Source of the DNA: Molanna angustata
Taxonomy: Eukaryota; Arthropoda; Insecta; Trichoptera; Molannidae
NCBI GenBank assembly: GCA_963576475.1
Contig: OY754972.1
Span: 13,442,811-13,506,810 of the forward strand
DNA: 64,000 nucleotides
Direction of reading: 5' to 3'
The translations under genes were made by a program, and so were the position numbers. How positions within the stretch are numbered: the stretch's first letter is position 1; each line of letters opens with the position of its first letter. Below the pieces are notes generated by a model, which did not search any database, was not told the origin of the DNA, and was given only the letters and a program-made list of their open reading frames with translations. This document shows positions 47,007 through 59,299 of the stretch, one piece after another.

Positions 47007-47995
47007 TCTAAAGTAATAAAGCAATCAAAATGTTAGTGTTTGTGTGTGTGTATGTGTGTGTGTGTGTGTTTGTCTCACGCCTTCTGAAAAACCAAGAGCA
47101 TCTAAAAATCTAATTTATGTGCGAACGTGTACCTGTATACCTGATGCAGTGTCACGCTAAAAATAATGCGATAAAAATGCTGAATTTTAAAAATATTTCA
47201 ATAATTATTTTTTTCATACAAAATTTTCCAAGTCGTATCTGTCAAAAAAGTGTACATTTTGCACGCAAATATCTGTTAGTTTAAAAGTTAGAAGTACGTA
47301 TTTACACGAAAAAAATATATTTTCAAGTATAACTTAGCGTTTGAGTGAAAAACATGGTGAATATTTTGTATAATTATAATGTTTAACTTATTTTTAATGT
47401 AAGCGTTTTGTACATGAACGCCGCCATTTTAATATCTTTTCATACAATATTTCATTTTCCTACCGAATGAATATGTTCTTGAAAATAATAAACCTTTGAA
47501 TTAAATGTAATTATGAAATAATAAAATGAAACACAAGACATTACAGCAAGTTTTAAGACATATATTGTAAAAATGTGTTTATTATTAGTAAAGATATAGG
47601 CATAATAAAATTGCATAATTTGTAAATAATATTTGATTTTTCTGACAATTTTCATTTTTATGGCATCGAACAAACCAATGTATGTAGGTACCTACATATT
47701 CAAAAAATGTCTCAAACCATTTGATATTTTTTACGTATTGGAATGGTTACTATGGTAACGGAAAGATTCTGATATTCAAATAAAATTTGTTATGAATCGA
47801 ATTTATTTAGAACATTGTTGTAGGTAGGTACCTACCTATTATTATTTACTTACAAATCAACAATATACTGATTTCCTATCGGAAAATTATTTTATTTATT
47901 TATTTATGAATGTATGAATGTATGCAAGCGATGTGCTCCTAAACCGTATGTCCGATTACAATGAAACTTTGGCGAATTGTCGAGCGTGTGCCCGA

Positions 47996-48262
47996 GGTGG
48001 TTTCTGGATTTAAACTTTTTTCTTATTCTTCTTCTTCTTCGTGTATTTGGTCATTTTACCAATGAAAGCGGAATATCCTGGGAAAAGAAGGTCCGACTGT
48101 CCCTCCATCTCTTCGCAGGTCTTCCAGGACGGTTTCTGGATTTAAACTTTTTTCTTCTTCTTCTTCATCGTGTATTTGGTCATTTTACCTATAAAGGTGG
48201 AGTATCCTGGGAAAAGAAGACGGTGCTTACATCTCTTCGCGGTTCTTCCAGGATGGTTTCTG
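47996..48262 (-). pseudogene. Captured LINE tail, tandemly duplicated in Helitron copy 2
   Basis: On the minus strand the right-hand reading gives RPAKRW followed by a TTCTTTTCCCAGGATA segment and an AAGAAGAAGAA end. This is the RPPKRW-type LINE tail also seen at 18575-18670 and 2510-2818. Two units of about 130 bp lie in tandem here, but only one in Helitron copy 1 (15500-15640). Confidence 0.6.
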
Positions 48263-48283
48263 GATTTAAACTTTTCTTACCCG

Positions 48284-48478
48284 AATGAAGGGACGGGATG
48301 TAATTGAAGGGAAGGGAGGCACTAAAGGGCCTGAAGGGACGGGAGGTATTAAAGGGCCTGAAGGGACGGGAGGTACTGAAGGGCCTGATTGGAAGGGACG
48401 TGATGAGGGATTGAAGGGACGGGATGTACTGAAGGGCCTGATGGGACGGGAGGTACTGAAGGGTCTGAAGCGACGGCT
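48284..48478. repeat. G-rich minisatellite in Helitron copy 2
   Basis: GAAGGGACGGGAGGTACTGA-like words repeated irregularly; the inverted equivalent of 15328-15492. A 66-codon KGPEGTGG-like frame here is only the repeat translated. Confidence 0.8.
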
Positions 48479-49559
48479 CGTCTAATTATTTTTCTTCTTA
48501 ATTTTATGTAGACCTTTAAGGACAGTTTTAATACAAACTATTTCCTATAGATTAATCTTCTTCTTCTTTTATGAAGACCTTTTGCTCAGTTTTTATACAA
48601 TCTATTTCCAATAGTCTAATTCTTCTATTTTATGTATTTTTTCTTATTTTATGTAGACCATTGGGATTTTTTAAACAAACTATGTCTTATAGTCTTATAC
48701 TTATTCTTCTCTTTTTTATTTAGACTTTTGGGTTAGTTTTAAGTCTAATAGTCTATTGTGCAGAAATATTATTAACGATATGCACACTTGATGAAAATAC
48801 ATATGTAAAAACGAATGGGATGTGGGATGTGAAGATGTAACCTGCACTAGAATCTTTTCAATACTTTTGTTTAATCAAATTTAAACCATTTATATCATCC
48901 TATTTTAAATAATTTTTAACACCTACATAATATATTTGATTTCGTTGACAATATTTAAAGAAAGGGAGCTGTGGCCATTACTGAATTCTTCACAACGTTT
49001 ATATTCAAATTATTTACCATAGTTTAAGTCTTCTTCTTCTTCGTTAATGTAGACTTTTGTGTCAATTTTAAGTTCATCAGTCTAATTGTGCAAAAATATA
49101 ATGCACACTTGATGAAAAAATATAAAACGAATGGGATGTGACCAACACTGGATCTTTTCAGTACATTTGTTTAATCAAATTTTAACCACATCCCAACATC
49201 CAAAATTACTAAATATTCAATAGGTAAGTACATATTACAATTTGTTTTCGATGATAATATTTAAAAATGGGGGTTGTGGCCAAACCAATCTCTTTACAAT
49301 GTTGATAAACAGTCATATTTAAAACCATTTCGAATAGTGAAGAAATTGTATATTATACTTCATTCACACTTTATAGCAATATATAAAAAATAATGGGTTG
49401 TGGCCATCACTTGAACATTTTACAATCAAATTCAATCATATTTCAAACCACTTTTCATAGTCCGATTTTGCAAAATAATTGGGTGACAATATTATAAAAA
49501 CGATTGCTTTTTCCTTCACAATTTTACATTCTTGGCCAACGGCGGGACATAAAAGCTAG

Positions 49560-50080
49560 TATTATAATATTATATAAACAGTTATAGACCTACAAAACTT
49601 TTATACTCAGAATTGTGAATTTTTGTTTCAGTCAGGGGTTATCAACTTTTGAAATTTTGGTTTATTTTTCCGTATATCTCAGAAACCATAAAAGCTAGAA
49701 CGCTGAAAATTGGTATAAACATAGACAAATACAAAATCTCAAATTAGTTTTTTTTAGTTCCAGGGTTTCTCAAACATTTTTTATTAAGAAAAATATTTTT
49801 TTATGATAAATTTATGAGTACATAAATTTATCATAAAAAAAAATACATTTACATTTCCTACCTACATTTCCAATTTTTTTAAAAATATCGATAAAAGCCG
49901 AAACACCCCAACTAGATAATTTAATTTTCTATAAAAAATATTTACATTGTATTAGCACATCTCAATTTTTTTTTAACAATTTTTATAAAAATTGAATTTA
50001 GTAGTAGTAGCCTACACACAATATCTAAGAAGACTTAATAGTTTGATACTAATCTCCAAACATACATACATACCATCATG
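49560..50080 (+). repeat. Repeat X, copy 3, right part
   Basis: Continues X after the Helitron: ATCTCAGAAACCATAAAAGC, GCTGAAAATTGGTATAAACA, AACACCCCAACTAGATAATT, then TTTGATACTAATCTCCAAAC. There it meets the antisense LINE-like tail at the same spot as copy 2. Confidence 0.65.
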
Positions 50081-50277
50081 CTGTTTTCATATTCTGGGTA
50101 GGATCAAAAGACTGACCTCCATACTATCCTATCTTGACATACAATATACATACCTAGGTACATGTGCATAAGCATAAATGCTTGTTCTATAGATGAACGA
50201 AATCGGTCATGGCAGGATTCGAACTCGCGATCATTGGATTACTAATCCAGTGCGCTAACCGCTCTGCCACCACCCAT
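50081..50277 (-). mobile_element. tRNA-headed SINE with LINE-like 3' end
   Basis: Minus strand: the tRNA-like head (50203-50276) is GGTGGTGGCAGAGCGGTTAG, a TTAGTAA anticodon loop and GAGTTCGAATCC as B-box. A short linker follows, then a segment like the LINE family L 3' end (GTATGTCAAGATAGGATAG, CCTACCCAGAATATG, ATGATGGTATGTATGTATG). The acceptor stem has a mismatch and there is no T-run terminator, so a functional tRNA (anticodon would be AGT, Thr) is unlikely. The shared tail would let the LINE mobilise it. Confidence 0.55.
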
Positions 50278-50985
50278 CTCACAATAAATACTATACTTAT
50301 AATAAAAATAAAGACATACACGGATCATGAAATCTAAATATGATAATTTAATTCGTATTGAATTTGCGTGGGAAATGTTTGTAGCTAGGTGGGGTATTAC
50401 TTTTGCTAGGTCACGTGTTCCTATCTAATATAATATTATTTTATAGGTGTACCTAATATTTATGAATGTACAGAGGTACCGCACAGCGCTAAACACGCAA
50501 TTCTATGCCATTAGAATACGCTTGGATAGCGATATCAATCTTAATTATAAATTGAATAATTAAGTGTGGAGAGGAAACTGGCAAATAAAAATAAATATAT
50601 CGAAGAAAAATAATAGCTTAGCGCGTTAATGTATGTGCATATTTGCCGAATCTTGAATACTTGATGGAAACGAGAACTATGTGCCAAATAATCTTAATCT
50701 TGCTCTTATCTTGATCAATAAACGCAATTCGGCAGGGCGAGTCCCGTTCTATGGTAACCCATATCGCGATGGTATAGTTGTTGCCAAATAACTTGAACTT
50801 TTAGCCGAGAAGGGGAGCGATTCGCACGTATACCAACGAAGCAAAATACACAAATTTGCGCTCTGCGCACCCGGAGGTCTGATTCAAGATATTTGGTGAT
50901 ATTTATACATAATAAAGAAACAATAATACATTTTATATTTTACAAAAAAGAGTACCTATCTCGACTCACCTTTGAATATCATATA
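50278..50985. other. No gene; one short dispersed repeat
   Basis: About 50760-50890 (TTGCCAAATAACTTGAACTT, TAGCCGAGAAGGGG, TTTGCGCTCTGCGCACCCGG) is a second copy of a segment found inside a LINE at 54105-54230. The rest is AT-rich. Confidence 0.5.
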
Positions 50986-51367
50986 CCCGTATTCAGTAAC
51001 TATTGGAACTAAATAAGAAACGTTATAAAATTGTAGATTTAAATTTACGGTGATATTTCAGCGTTATAAAATATCAACATGGACTGAATGGAATAGGAAC
51101 GTACATATTTTGGCCGGAACGTTCTTAAAAAGTTACTGAATCAGACGTATTATGAATAATTATGAAATTTTTATCATTTTCATAACAGTTAAAAATACGT
51201 CTAATTCAGTAACTTTTTAAACGTTCCGGCCAATATAGGTACCTACGTTCCTATTCCATTTACATAGTCCAAGTTGATATTTTATAACGCTGAAATAAGA
51301 CCGTAAATCTAAAATCTACAATTCTAGTATGTTTCTATTTTAGTTACAATAGTTACTGAATAGGAGG
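50986..51367. mobile_element. Fully palindromic MITE M1, copy 2
   Basis: Ends CCCGTATTCAGTAACTATTG and, inverted, CAATAGTTACTGAATAGGAGG. The whole about 382 bp folds on itself as in copy 1 at 28968-29354, and it is flanked by TA on both sides (50984-50985, 51368-51369). Landmarks such as GGCCGGAACGTTC and AGTTACTGAAT are shared. Confidence 0.85.
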
Positions 51368-51369
51368 TA

Positions 51370-53525
<2,156 letters not shown>

Positions 53526-53654
53526 TTGTGATGAAACACGTTGAAAAGAAGAATAAGTGAATATAACAAAAATTGAAATCGATTTAATGTAGATATAAAT
53601 AACGCTTGAATATTATGCAACATGTAGCAGTCTAGTTCAGAATTTTAACATTCA

Positions 53655-53935
53655 TACCATACCATCTCGCCATTTCCCCATTTGGGGTAGGAAGAGAGAA
53701 GCGACCGCTAGACTACTCTCTCTTGACATACATCTCTCACTTTATTCACATCCATGCATCGTCTCATACAAGCTATTCTTCTATTATTCTTACTTCTAAC
53801 GTCTCCATCTTTCAAAATTATATTTATGTGATCGTGCCAACTTGGCCAACCTCTACTTTTCGTTCCTCTTTTATCAGCCTTACATACTTTTTTGTCAGGC
53901 GGTCATCACTCGTTCTTTCTAATACATTTGACTAT
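53655..53935 (-). pseudogene. LINE family L 3' end
   Basis: The left edge ACCATCTCGCCATTTCCCCA is the antisense 3' end. Upstream pieces (GATCGTGCCAACTTGGCC, GGCGGTCATCACTCGTTCTT) match the HVND, GRP and ERLTKK region of 27217-27831. It joins oppositely oriented LINE sequence at 53935. Confidence 0.65.
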
Positions 53936-54405
53936 ACCTATTGTATGCTAGTGAGACATGGACATGGCAGAAGACGCATGAAAGTAGAATCAACGCTTGA
54001 AAATAGGTTACTTAGGGAATATATTGAATGGTGCATTGAGAATCTGTAATGGCTGACCCAATAATTATTTCTAGGCAAGCAAAGCTCGCGGTACACAATG
54101 GTATAGTTGTCGCCAAATTAATTGAACTTTTAGCCGAGAAGGGGGGCGATTTGCACGTTAACCAACGAAACAAAGACACAAATTTGCGCTCTGCGCAACC
54201 GGAAGCTCGTTCAGGATGTTTGGTGAAAATTATATCGTCGTACCGACTCTAATGTATGCTTGTGAGACATGAACATGGCGAAAGTAGAATTAACGAAAGA
54301 AGATGCATGAAAGTAGAATTAACGAAAGAAGATGCATGAAAGTAGAATTAACGCGGTTGAAATGAGGTCACTAAGACGTATGTGTGATAAAACTATATGT
54401 GATTT
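53936..54405 (+). pseudogene. LINE family L upstream part, rearranged and interrupted
   Basis: Plus strand: CTATTGTATGCTAGTGAGAC..CATGGCAGAAG (YASETWTWQK). It then jumps back to TTGAATGGTGCATTGAGAAT and AVHNGIVV. There a segment of about 125 bp (54105-54230, shared with 50760-50890) interrupts, and CCGACTCTAATGTATGCTTG resumes. 54285-54345 holds two to three tandem 28-bp units (AAGTAGAATTAACGAAAGAA). Orientation is opposite to 53655-53935. Confidence 0.6.
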
Positions 54406-54430
54406 AATTTTAATTTTATTTTATATTACT

Positions 54431-54545
54431 TCTCGGGCAACTAACAGGTAGGTATTATGTCAAATATTAATTTAACACGCAGCCAATAACAAGTTGCCAC
54501 ATTCTGGAGACTTACGATACTTATCGTCTCACAGATCCAGATTGA
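54431..54545 (-). mobile_element. SINE family A, 3' half (split by LINE)
   Basis: TCTCGGGCAACTAACAGGTA, AACACGCAGCCAATAACAAG, TTGCCACATTCTGGAGAC and CTCACAGATCCAGATTGAAA form the 3' half on the minus strand. The 5' half lies beyond the LINE at 56100-56191. A GGTA duplication is present near 54451. Confidence 0.8.
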
Positions 54546-56099
54546 AATAAAATAAATAAATAAATTTTATTTTATTTCAGTTCGTGAGCAGGGGGGTGCA
54601 ATGCAACACAAACCATATAATATGTATATACATCATTTAAAAATAATAAAAAAAAATTAATAATAAGGTATAAGTACATATCAATATATATTAAAACAAA
54701 CATTAAATAATATAACTGGAAGCAAAAAAAAAATATCACCGTATAAAAAAAAAAAAAAAAACATCCATTGAAATCACTTCAGTCACTGCAAAATTGATGC
54801 CCATCTTCTGTGAATTGGAGAATCAAGCCACATACCAGCCTCTCGAACAATAGAATTGCTAGATCTCCACATCCTCATTCTTGCAGCAGCTATCTTGCGT
54901 CTTTGGAGAGCGGCAAAGTCATGGACCCCGCGCTCTACAAACATTTGAGATGCACTGCTGAATCTGGGTAACCCGAACATTATCCGAAAGGCATTATTAT
55001 ATTGTACTCTCATAGAATTATAGGACTGACATGTGTGTCTACACCACAGCTCACTTGTATACAGATTAGTACAGTATGTGATAAATAGATATTTCTTTAC
55101 ATTGTCACTGCATCTAGTGAACTTCCTGGCAAGCATATTAGACCTTACACTAATGGCCCTCCTCTGCCTTTCAATGTCTTTATTATCATTTAAGTCGTCA
55201 CACATAACATGCCCAAGATATTTGATGCTACTACTGGCCTCTAAAATTTGACCGTTCAATGTTACTGGGAGGACATTGTCAGGAGGTGAGTCCCCGCGAA
55301 AAATCATGAGCGCTGATTTCTTGGCATTGTATAAAAGATTATGCTTACCTGCATAGTCTTCGCAAATCTTCAGCAATTTACGCAAAGCTTTGATGGAGGG
55401 GGCCAGCAACACCATGTCGTCCGCGTAACTTACGTGGTTGACACAGATTCCGGCCATCCGACAGCCAACTTGAGAACTAAGCAGGGTCTCACTCAACTTA
55501 TCCATATATACATTAAAAAGAACTGGAGACATAGATCCTCCCTGTCTCACGCCGCTAGTCAGCGCGAATGGCTCGGAGCTTTCTCCATTCCATTTCACCA
55601 CGTTATCTTGTTGTCTGTACCAGGTTTCCAGAATTCTGATGAAAGGGGCAGGAACTCCTCTGGCATGCAGCTTTAACCAAAGGGTACTATGCACCACTCT
55701 ATCAAATGCCTTACTCAGGTCCAGAAAACAGGCATAGACGGTCGTTCTTCTATTCTTATAATATTCGATGGTCTGCTTGACGCTGAAGATTGCGGTATCT
55801 GTGGAACATCCAGACTTAAACCCCATTTGATTATCTTGGGTTACAAGTTTGCCTTGTATATAGACATGAATAACTTTTTCAAATATTCTGGCTATAATAG
55901 TAGCCAGAGATATGGGTCTATAATTTACAGATGAAGAAGGGTCCAACTGTTTATTTTTCACTATGGGGACTATGACCGTTTTTGTCAGCTCTGCGGGTAG
56001 GTGACCCAGCGCTAGCATTGCTGTGAAGAGTGACGATAGTAGCTCTATAAGGTAATGCCCCGCATTCTTAATATGCTCGATCGAAAGGCCATCATGTCC
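54546..56099 (-). mobile_element. Daphne/CR1-like LINE, 5'-truncated, inserted in SINE A
   Basis: Non-LTR retrotransposon in minus orientation. It starts at about 56099 inside the coding region and ends at about 54546 in an AAATAAATAAAT-type tail next to the 3' half of a SINE whose 5' half lies at 56100-56191. Untranslated 3' sequence covers about 54546-54782. No target duplication could be fixed because the SINE junction bases are ambiguous. The clade is judged from the reverse transcriptase wording only. Confidence 0.75.
54783..56099 (-). pseudogene. LINE reverse transcriptase, open but 5'-truncated
   Basis: RNA-templated DNA polymerase domain of a LINE, active at target-primed reverse transcription in the nucleus. 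In order: NYRPISLATIIARIFEKVI, QMGFKSGCSTDTAIFSV, FLDLSKAFDRVVHSTLWLKL (motif A), GVRQGGSMSPVLFN (motif B), SYADDMVLLAPS (catalytic YADD), IKYLGHVMCDDLND. A C-terminal region follows with WCRHTC, FRIMFGLPRF, and stop at 54783. No stop or shift in about 440 codons. The endonuclease and gag-like ORF are missing. Codons before GHDGLSIEHIKN come from the SINE and the apparent start is GTG, so no native start exists. Overlapping plus-strand frames are shadows. Confidence 0.85.
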
Positions 56100-56191
56100 G
56101 AACACAATTAAAAACTGTGTCTCCACCGGGAATCGAACCCGGGACCTTTGGATTAGCAGTCAGATACCTAACCAACTGAGCCACGAAGGCC
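56100..56191 (-). mobile_element. SINE family A, 5' half (split by LINE)
   Basis: The minus strand begins GGCCTTCGTGGCTCAGTTGG (A-box), then TCTGACTGCTAATCCAAAGG, CCCGGGTTCGATTCCCGG (B-box), then TGGAGACACAGTTTTTAATT. This is the best preserved tRNA-like head in the window. Confidence 0.85.
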
Positions 56192-56224
56192 AATGTGATA
56201 GCATAAGAAGAGGATACCAGACGA

Positions 56225-56305
56225 GAATGAATGATTGAAAGAGATATCGTAAGTAAGATGAAAATAAATGCCTTAGGTGGTTTGGCCACATAGAAAGAAA
56301 TTACA
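56225..56305 (+). pseudogene. LINE family L scrap
   Basis: AAGATGAAAATAAATGCCTT then AGGTGGTTTGGCCACATAGA corresponds to MKVNTLRWFGHI of the L family. Confidence 0.5.
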
Positions 56306-56935
56306 AAGGGTGATAATAAAAGAAATATAAAAAAATACTAATTAATATAGAAAATGTATTAACGCCCAAACGGAACTCAGAGCTGTTCTTTTGTCGATAT
56401 TAAAAATAAATGTTAAATTATATTTTTTTATTCCTTGGTTGGTCATAATATTTAATTACATTTATTCAAGAAAATAATATTAGATTATTTCGAGTGGGAG
56501 ATGAAATGACTATAATAAAGATACAATGGACACTAAAAATAATAAAATATATATTATCTGATGCACCCACTCTTTTCAGTACAAGTAATATCGTTTTAAT
56601 GACGTCATAAGGCCACAATGAAAGATAGTAAGTACTGAGAATCGATTGATTAACTTTGGAGATTACACAGCGGTGGTGTGTATTGAATAGATATATATTA
56701 AAATAAATGGGAAATGAAATAAACATCAAAAATAAATAGTCACCAAAAATGTATTATGAGTGGGTTGTGACCAACACTAAATCTTAAACCACGCGAGTTT
56801 GAGTAGACTTCATGAATTGTATCAGTGTGAAATAGATTAATGATCGTTATGTGATCTTTATCAGGATATCAGCGTAGTCAAGTTCATTAAGATTAACAGA
56901 CTATGCTGGTTGTGACATTTACACCGTATGGATGA
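56306..56935. other. No gene recognised
   Basis: AT-rich. A solitary GAGTGGGTTGTGACCAACAC box lies at 56759-56778. Confidence 0.45.
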
Positions 56936-57140
56936 TCTGGAGCTCGCAAAAAGGATGTTGTCTAATGATCCAACCGGTAGAAGAAGCGTAGGGAGACCTA
57001 AACTACGATGGTTGGACGGCACTGTCGCAGATTGTCCAGCAGAACTGAAAGGTGGCAGTCAACGATAGAGCAGTATGGAGAAGATTCTTGGAGCCAGCTA
57101 GGACCCATTAAGGGTTGTGACTCTGAGCATGATGATGATG
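56936..57140 (+). pseudogene. RTE-like LINE 3' end
   Basis: Reads GRRSVGRPKLRWLDG, then VADCPAELKGGSQ after shifts, CCATTAAGGGTTGTGACTCT and an ATGATGATGATG tail. The antisense of a similar end lies at 60235-60400. Confidence 0.6.
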
Positions 57141-57304
57141 AAATAGATTAAAATTAAAGGCTGTATAGAGAACATTTTTTCTTCAAAGTTGAATATGAAG
57201 ATCATTTTTATTGTATGTAAGTACCTACTTATTTATTATTAAAAAAAAACTATTATGAATACCATTATGAAACATGAAATTATAAAAAAAAAACATTTTA
57301 AACC

Positions 57305-57502
57305 ATTGTCCTAATACTGTCGATTTTATCAAGAGAATTTATTTCTCTTAATAAATTGACAGTATTAACTCTTGTCCTGCGTGAGAGAATTGTATACAGT
57401 AGTGGACTTTTTGCGTGGTTCTTCCAACTTCGAAATCGAAAATGTAGGGTAGAATACACAATATCTACGGGGACTCTTATAGCTTGATACTAAATCTTCA
57501 TA
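57305..57502 (+). repeat. Repeat X, copy 4 (abridged)
   Basis: ACTGTCGATTTTATCAAGAG and its mirror TTAATAAATTGACAGT form a near palindrome (57317-57364). Then TTGTCCTGCGTGAGAGAATT, ATCTACGGGGACTCTTATAG and TTGATACTAAATC. The middle section present in copies 2 and 3 is deleted. Confidence 0.5.
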
Positions 57503-57725
57503 CAACATCATCATCAGCCTGTGTTTGCCCACTGCAGGACATAGGCCTCCTCTCTCCTTCTCCACTCCTCCCGTTCCTGTGCGACTTGTGGCCCAACAAA
57601 TCTATTAATCTGTTAGGTGGTCGTCCTTGTACATACATGCATAAAATCAAGCTTTTAAACAATTCGGGGTAGGACAAAAGGACTGAACACAACACATCTA
57701 TCCTGACATACATGTTTTGCATGGG
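57503..57725 (-). pseudogene. RTE-like LINE tail beside a LINE-L-like tail
   Basis: 57503-57625 (minus) has the GGCCTATGTCCTGCAGTGGG, CACAGGCTGATGATGATG tail type. 57633-57725 holds CATACATGCATAAAATCAAG..GGGGTAGGACAAAAGGACTG, the antisense LINE-L-like tail that follows X in copies 2 and 3. Confidence 0.5.
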
Positions 57726-58590
57726 AAAATAATTTGGATATCTGCATATAAATAAAGTAGACCTGGTAAGATTGTCGTTCTGGATTTGCGAATGTTTGTG
57801 CACGACTATATTCATGTCAGTCTGCCCAAGGCTGCCTATTCTTACATTCGTTTGAAATCTTTCTATGTGGAAATCGGGAATTTTACAGTAGAGTAAAAAA
57901 CTTACAATATTACATTTTTATAATATTACATTTGAAACAGTATAAAAACACAAAGCCTCACAAGCTGATATGTTTTTTTTTTATTATTTTCAAAAGAAAG
58001 TATGTTTAAATGTTATATAATAAGAATTAAAGAATGCTTTTATGCTTTACTCGCCGAGTCGCCAAAATTGATTTATGTGAATTTACCCTGAAGATGACAA
58101 AAATACCAACATTCTGATATATGCGTCCCTATCGTAATTAGACCTCAAATGGCACGAAGTAATAAAATCCGACACAGGGAGAGTGAGCAATTCACGTTGA
58201 TCAAATGGTCTCTTTTGCATTGTGGGTCAGATTTGCTTTCCTCGTGTTGTTCCACCATTCTTTCAGCTGTCAAATATTCGAAAGTTAGCTACTTTTTATT
58301 TTTATCGTAATTAATATGTATTGATTTAGTTTATTTTCCAATATTTAATAACTTTATATTTTATAACTTTATATTTTATTTTCTTTCAGAATCAAATTTT
58401 AGCCTATATAGTTACAAAAAAATGTAAGTTGAAATTTCAATTCTCGATGAATTTAGGTAAATTTTAAATCAACATTCACATATGGAAAGAACGTAGGTAT
58501 TTGTTTAAAGATATTTTCATAAATGAGTTGGTGATTATTGTATTTCGGTGTACAGGTTATGTCATTCTTCTAGGAGTAGGTGAAAGGGTG
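57726..58590. other. No gene recognised
   Basis: AT-rich. A short frame at 58501-58698 overlaps the next feature in a different frame and is not supported. Confidence 0.4.
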
Positions 58591-59235
58591 CAGAAGGAAT
58601 GGCACATAAAAATAACATGTTGCGAATGGTTGCACTTAGGGCAAACGAATCTAAAGAACAGCAAGAAAGGAGATGTGAAGCCAGTAGATTACGAATGACG
58701 GCGTATAGGGTATTACAATTTCTGCAGCAAGAAAGAGGAAGTACAGATTTTCAGTCTTCAAGTAATTGGATAGAGGTAGGGAGTCGTGATAATTTAATGA
58801 CAATAGATCAGATGAATATGCAAGACGTTGAAGAAATAGAAATTACTGCACTTGAATGCGCCATCTTAGCAGCATTAAAATTATAAAACAGCCTCTAAGT
58901 CTTCAAGTCATAAGGCCCCTGAGTCAAATTGAAAACGCTTAACAATATCGCCAAACACTATTTTTTTTGTATGTAAAATAACAGAAGTGACATTGAAACA
59001 TGAATCATGGAGACAAAAGGAAAATTCTGCTTTTTCCTATAGTTGCAATATAGATATTAACCTATAGTTGCAATTTATTTCTGAGCCAGTATCAACTTTT
59101 GGTAGAATGTCTATAATTTGTACATATTGTGGTGATTTGAAATGGAAGGGAGAAAACCCAGGAATGTGTTGTAACAATGGAATAGTACACATACCTGCAA
59201 TAGATATCCTCCAGAGCCTCTTTATACATTATTGA
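58591..59235 (+). pseudogene. Autonomous Helitron protein, N-terminal remnant
   Basis: 58599-58886 is open and reads MAHKNNMLRMVALRANESKE, then QQERRCEASRLRMTAYR: Arg-rich repeats like the N-terminus of Helitron Rep/helicase proteins. Downstream, in another frame at about 59105-59220, CTYCGDLKWKGENPGMCC and NGIVHIPAI match the Cys-box (C..C..k..gE..g.CC..G.v.lp) that precedes the Rep domain. The Rep (HUH) and helicase domains are absent; a LINE follows at about 59300. Non-functional. Based on motif memory only. Confidence 0.55.
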
Positions 59236-59299
59236 CAGGTAATTCTATAAATGCATGTCATTATAGAATTAAGTATTTTAAAAGTCATGTTAGAAGATA

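Larger units (their letters stand above)
47007..49559 (+). mobile_element. Non-autonomous Helitron, copy 2
   Basis: Starts with TCTAAAGTAATAAAGC after an A and ends ..GGGACATAAAAGCTAG before a T. Repeat X sequence flanks both sides, with no target duplication, as expected of Helitrons. In order: TG microsatellite (about 47038-47071), AT-rich body, a captured LINE tail present as two tandem units (47996-48262), the minisatellite (48284-48478), the about 75-bp array (48485-48760), and five units of about 135 bp with GTGGCC/GGGTTGTGG boxes (48810-49450). It lacks the foldback found in copy 1 and has no Rep/helicase coding. 2553 bp. Confidence 0.85.

Noticed and set aside
48285..48485. Collagen-like Gly-rich protein (KGPEGTGG repeats)
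   Set aside because: It is the translation of a G-rich minisatellite inside a Helitron, with no start context or conservation.
12533..49559. One continuous large inverted duplication spanning the middle of the window
   Set aside because: The inverted pairs are not collinear: the partner of 12.5-13.0 kb lies at 43.5-44.1 kb, while the partner of 13.3-16.6 kb lies at 47.0-49.6 kb. They are separate dispersed repeats.
50203..50276. Functional tRNA-Thr(AGT) gene
   Set aside because: Mismatches in acceptor, anticodon and T stems, no T-run terminator, and linkage to a LINE-like tail favour a SINE head.
54783..56126. A complete 447-aa host gene on the minus strand
   Set aside because: The start is GTG within a SINE, and the body is a LINE reverse transcriptase without its N-terminal parts; it is a truncated retrotransposon.
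56100..56191. tRNA gene
   Set aside because: A and B boxes are good, but the sequence continues into the family A SINE body seen many times in the window.
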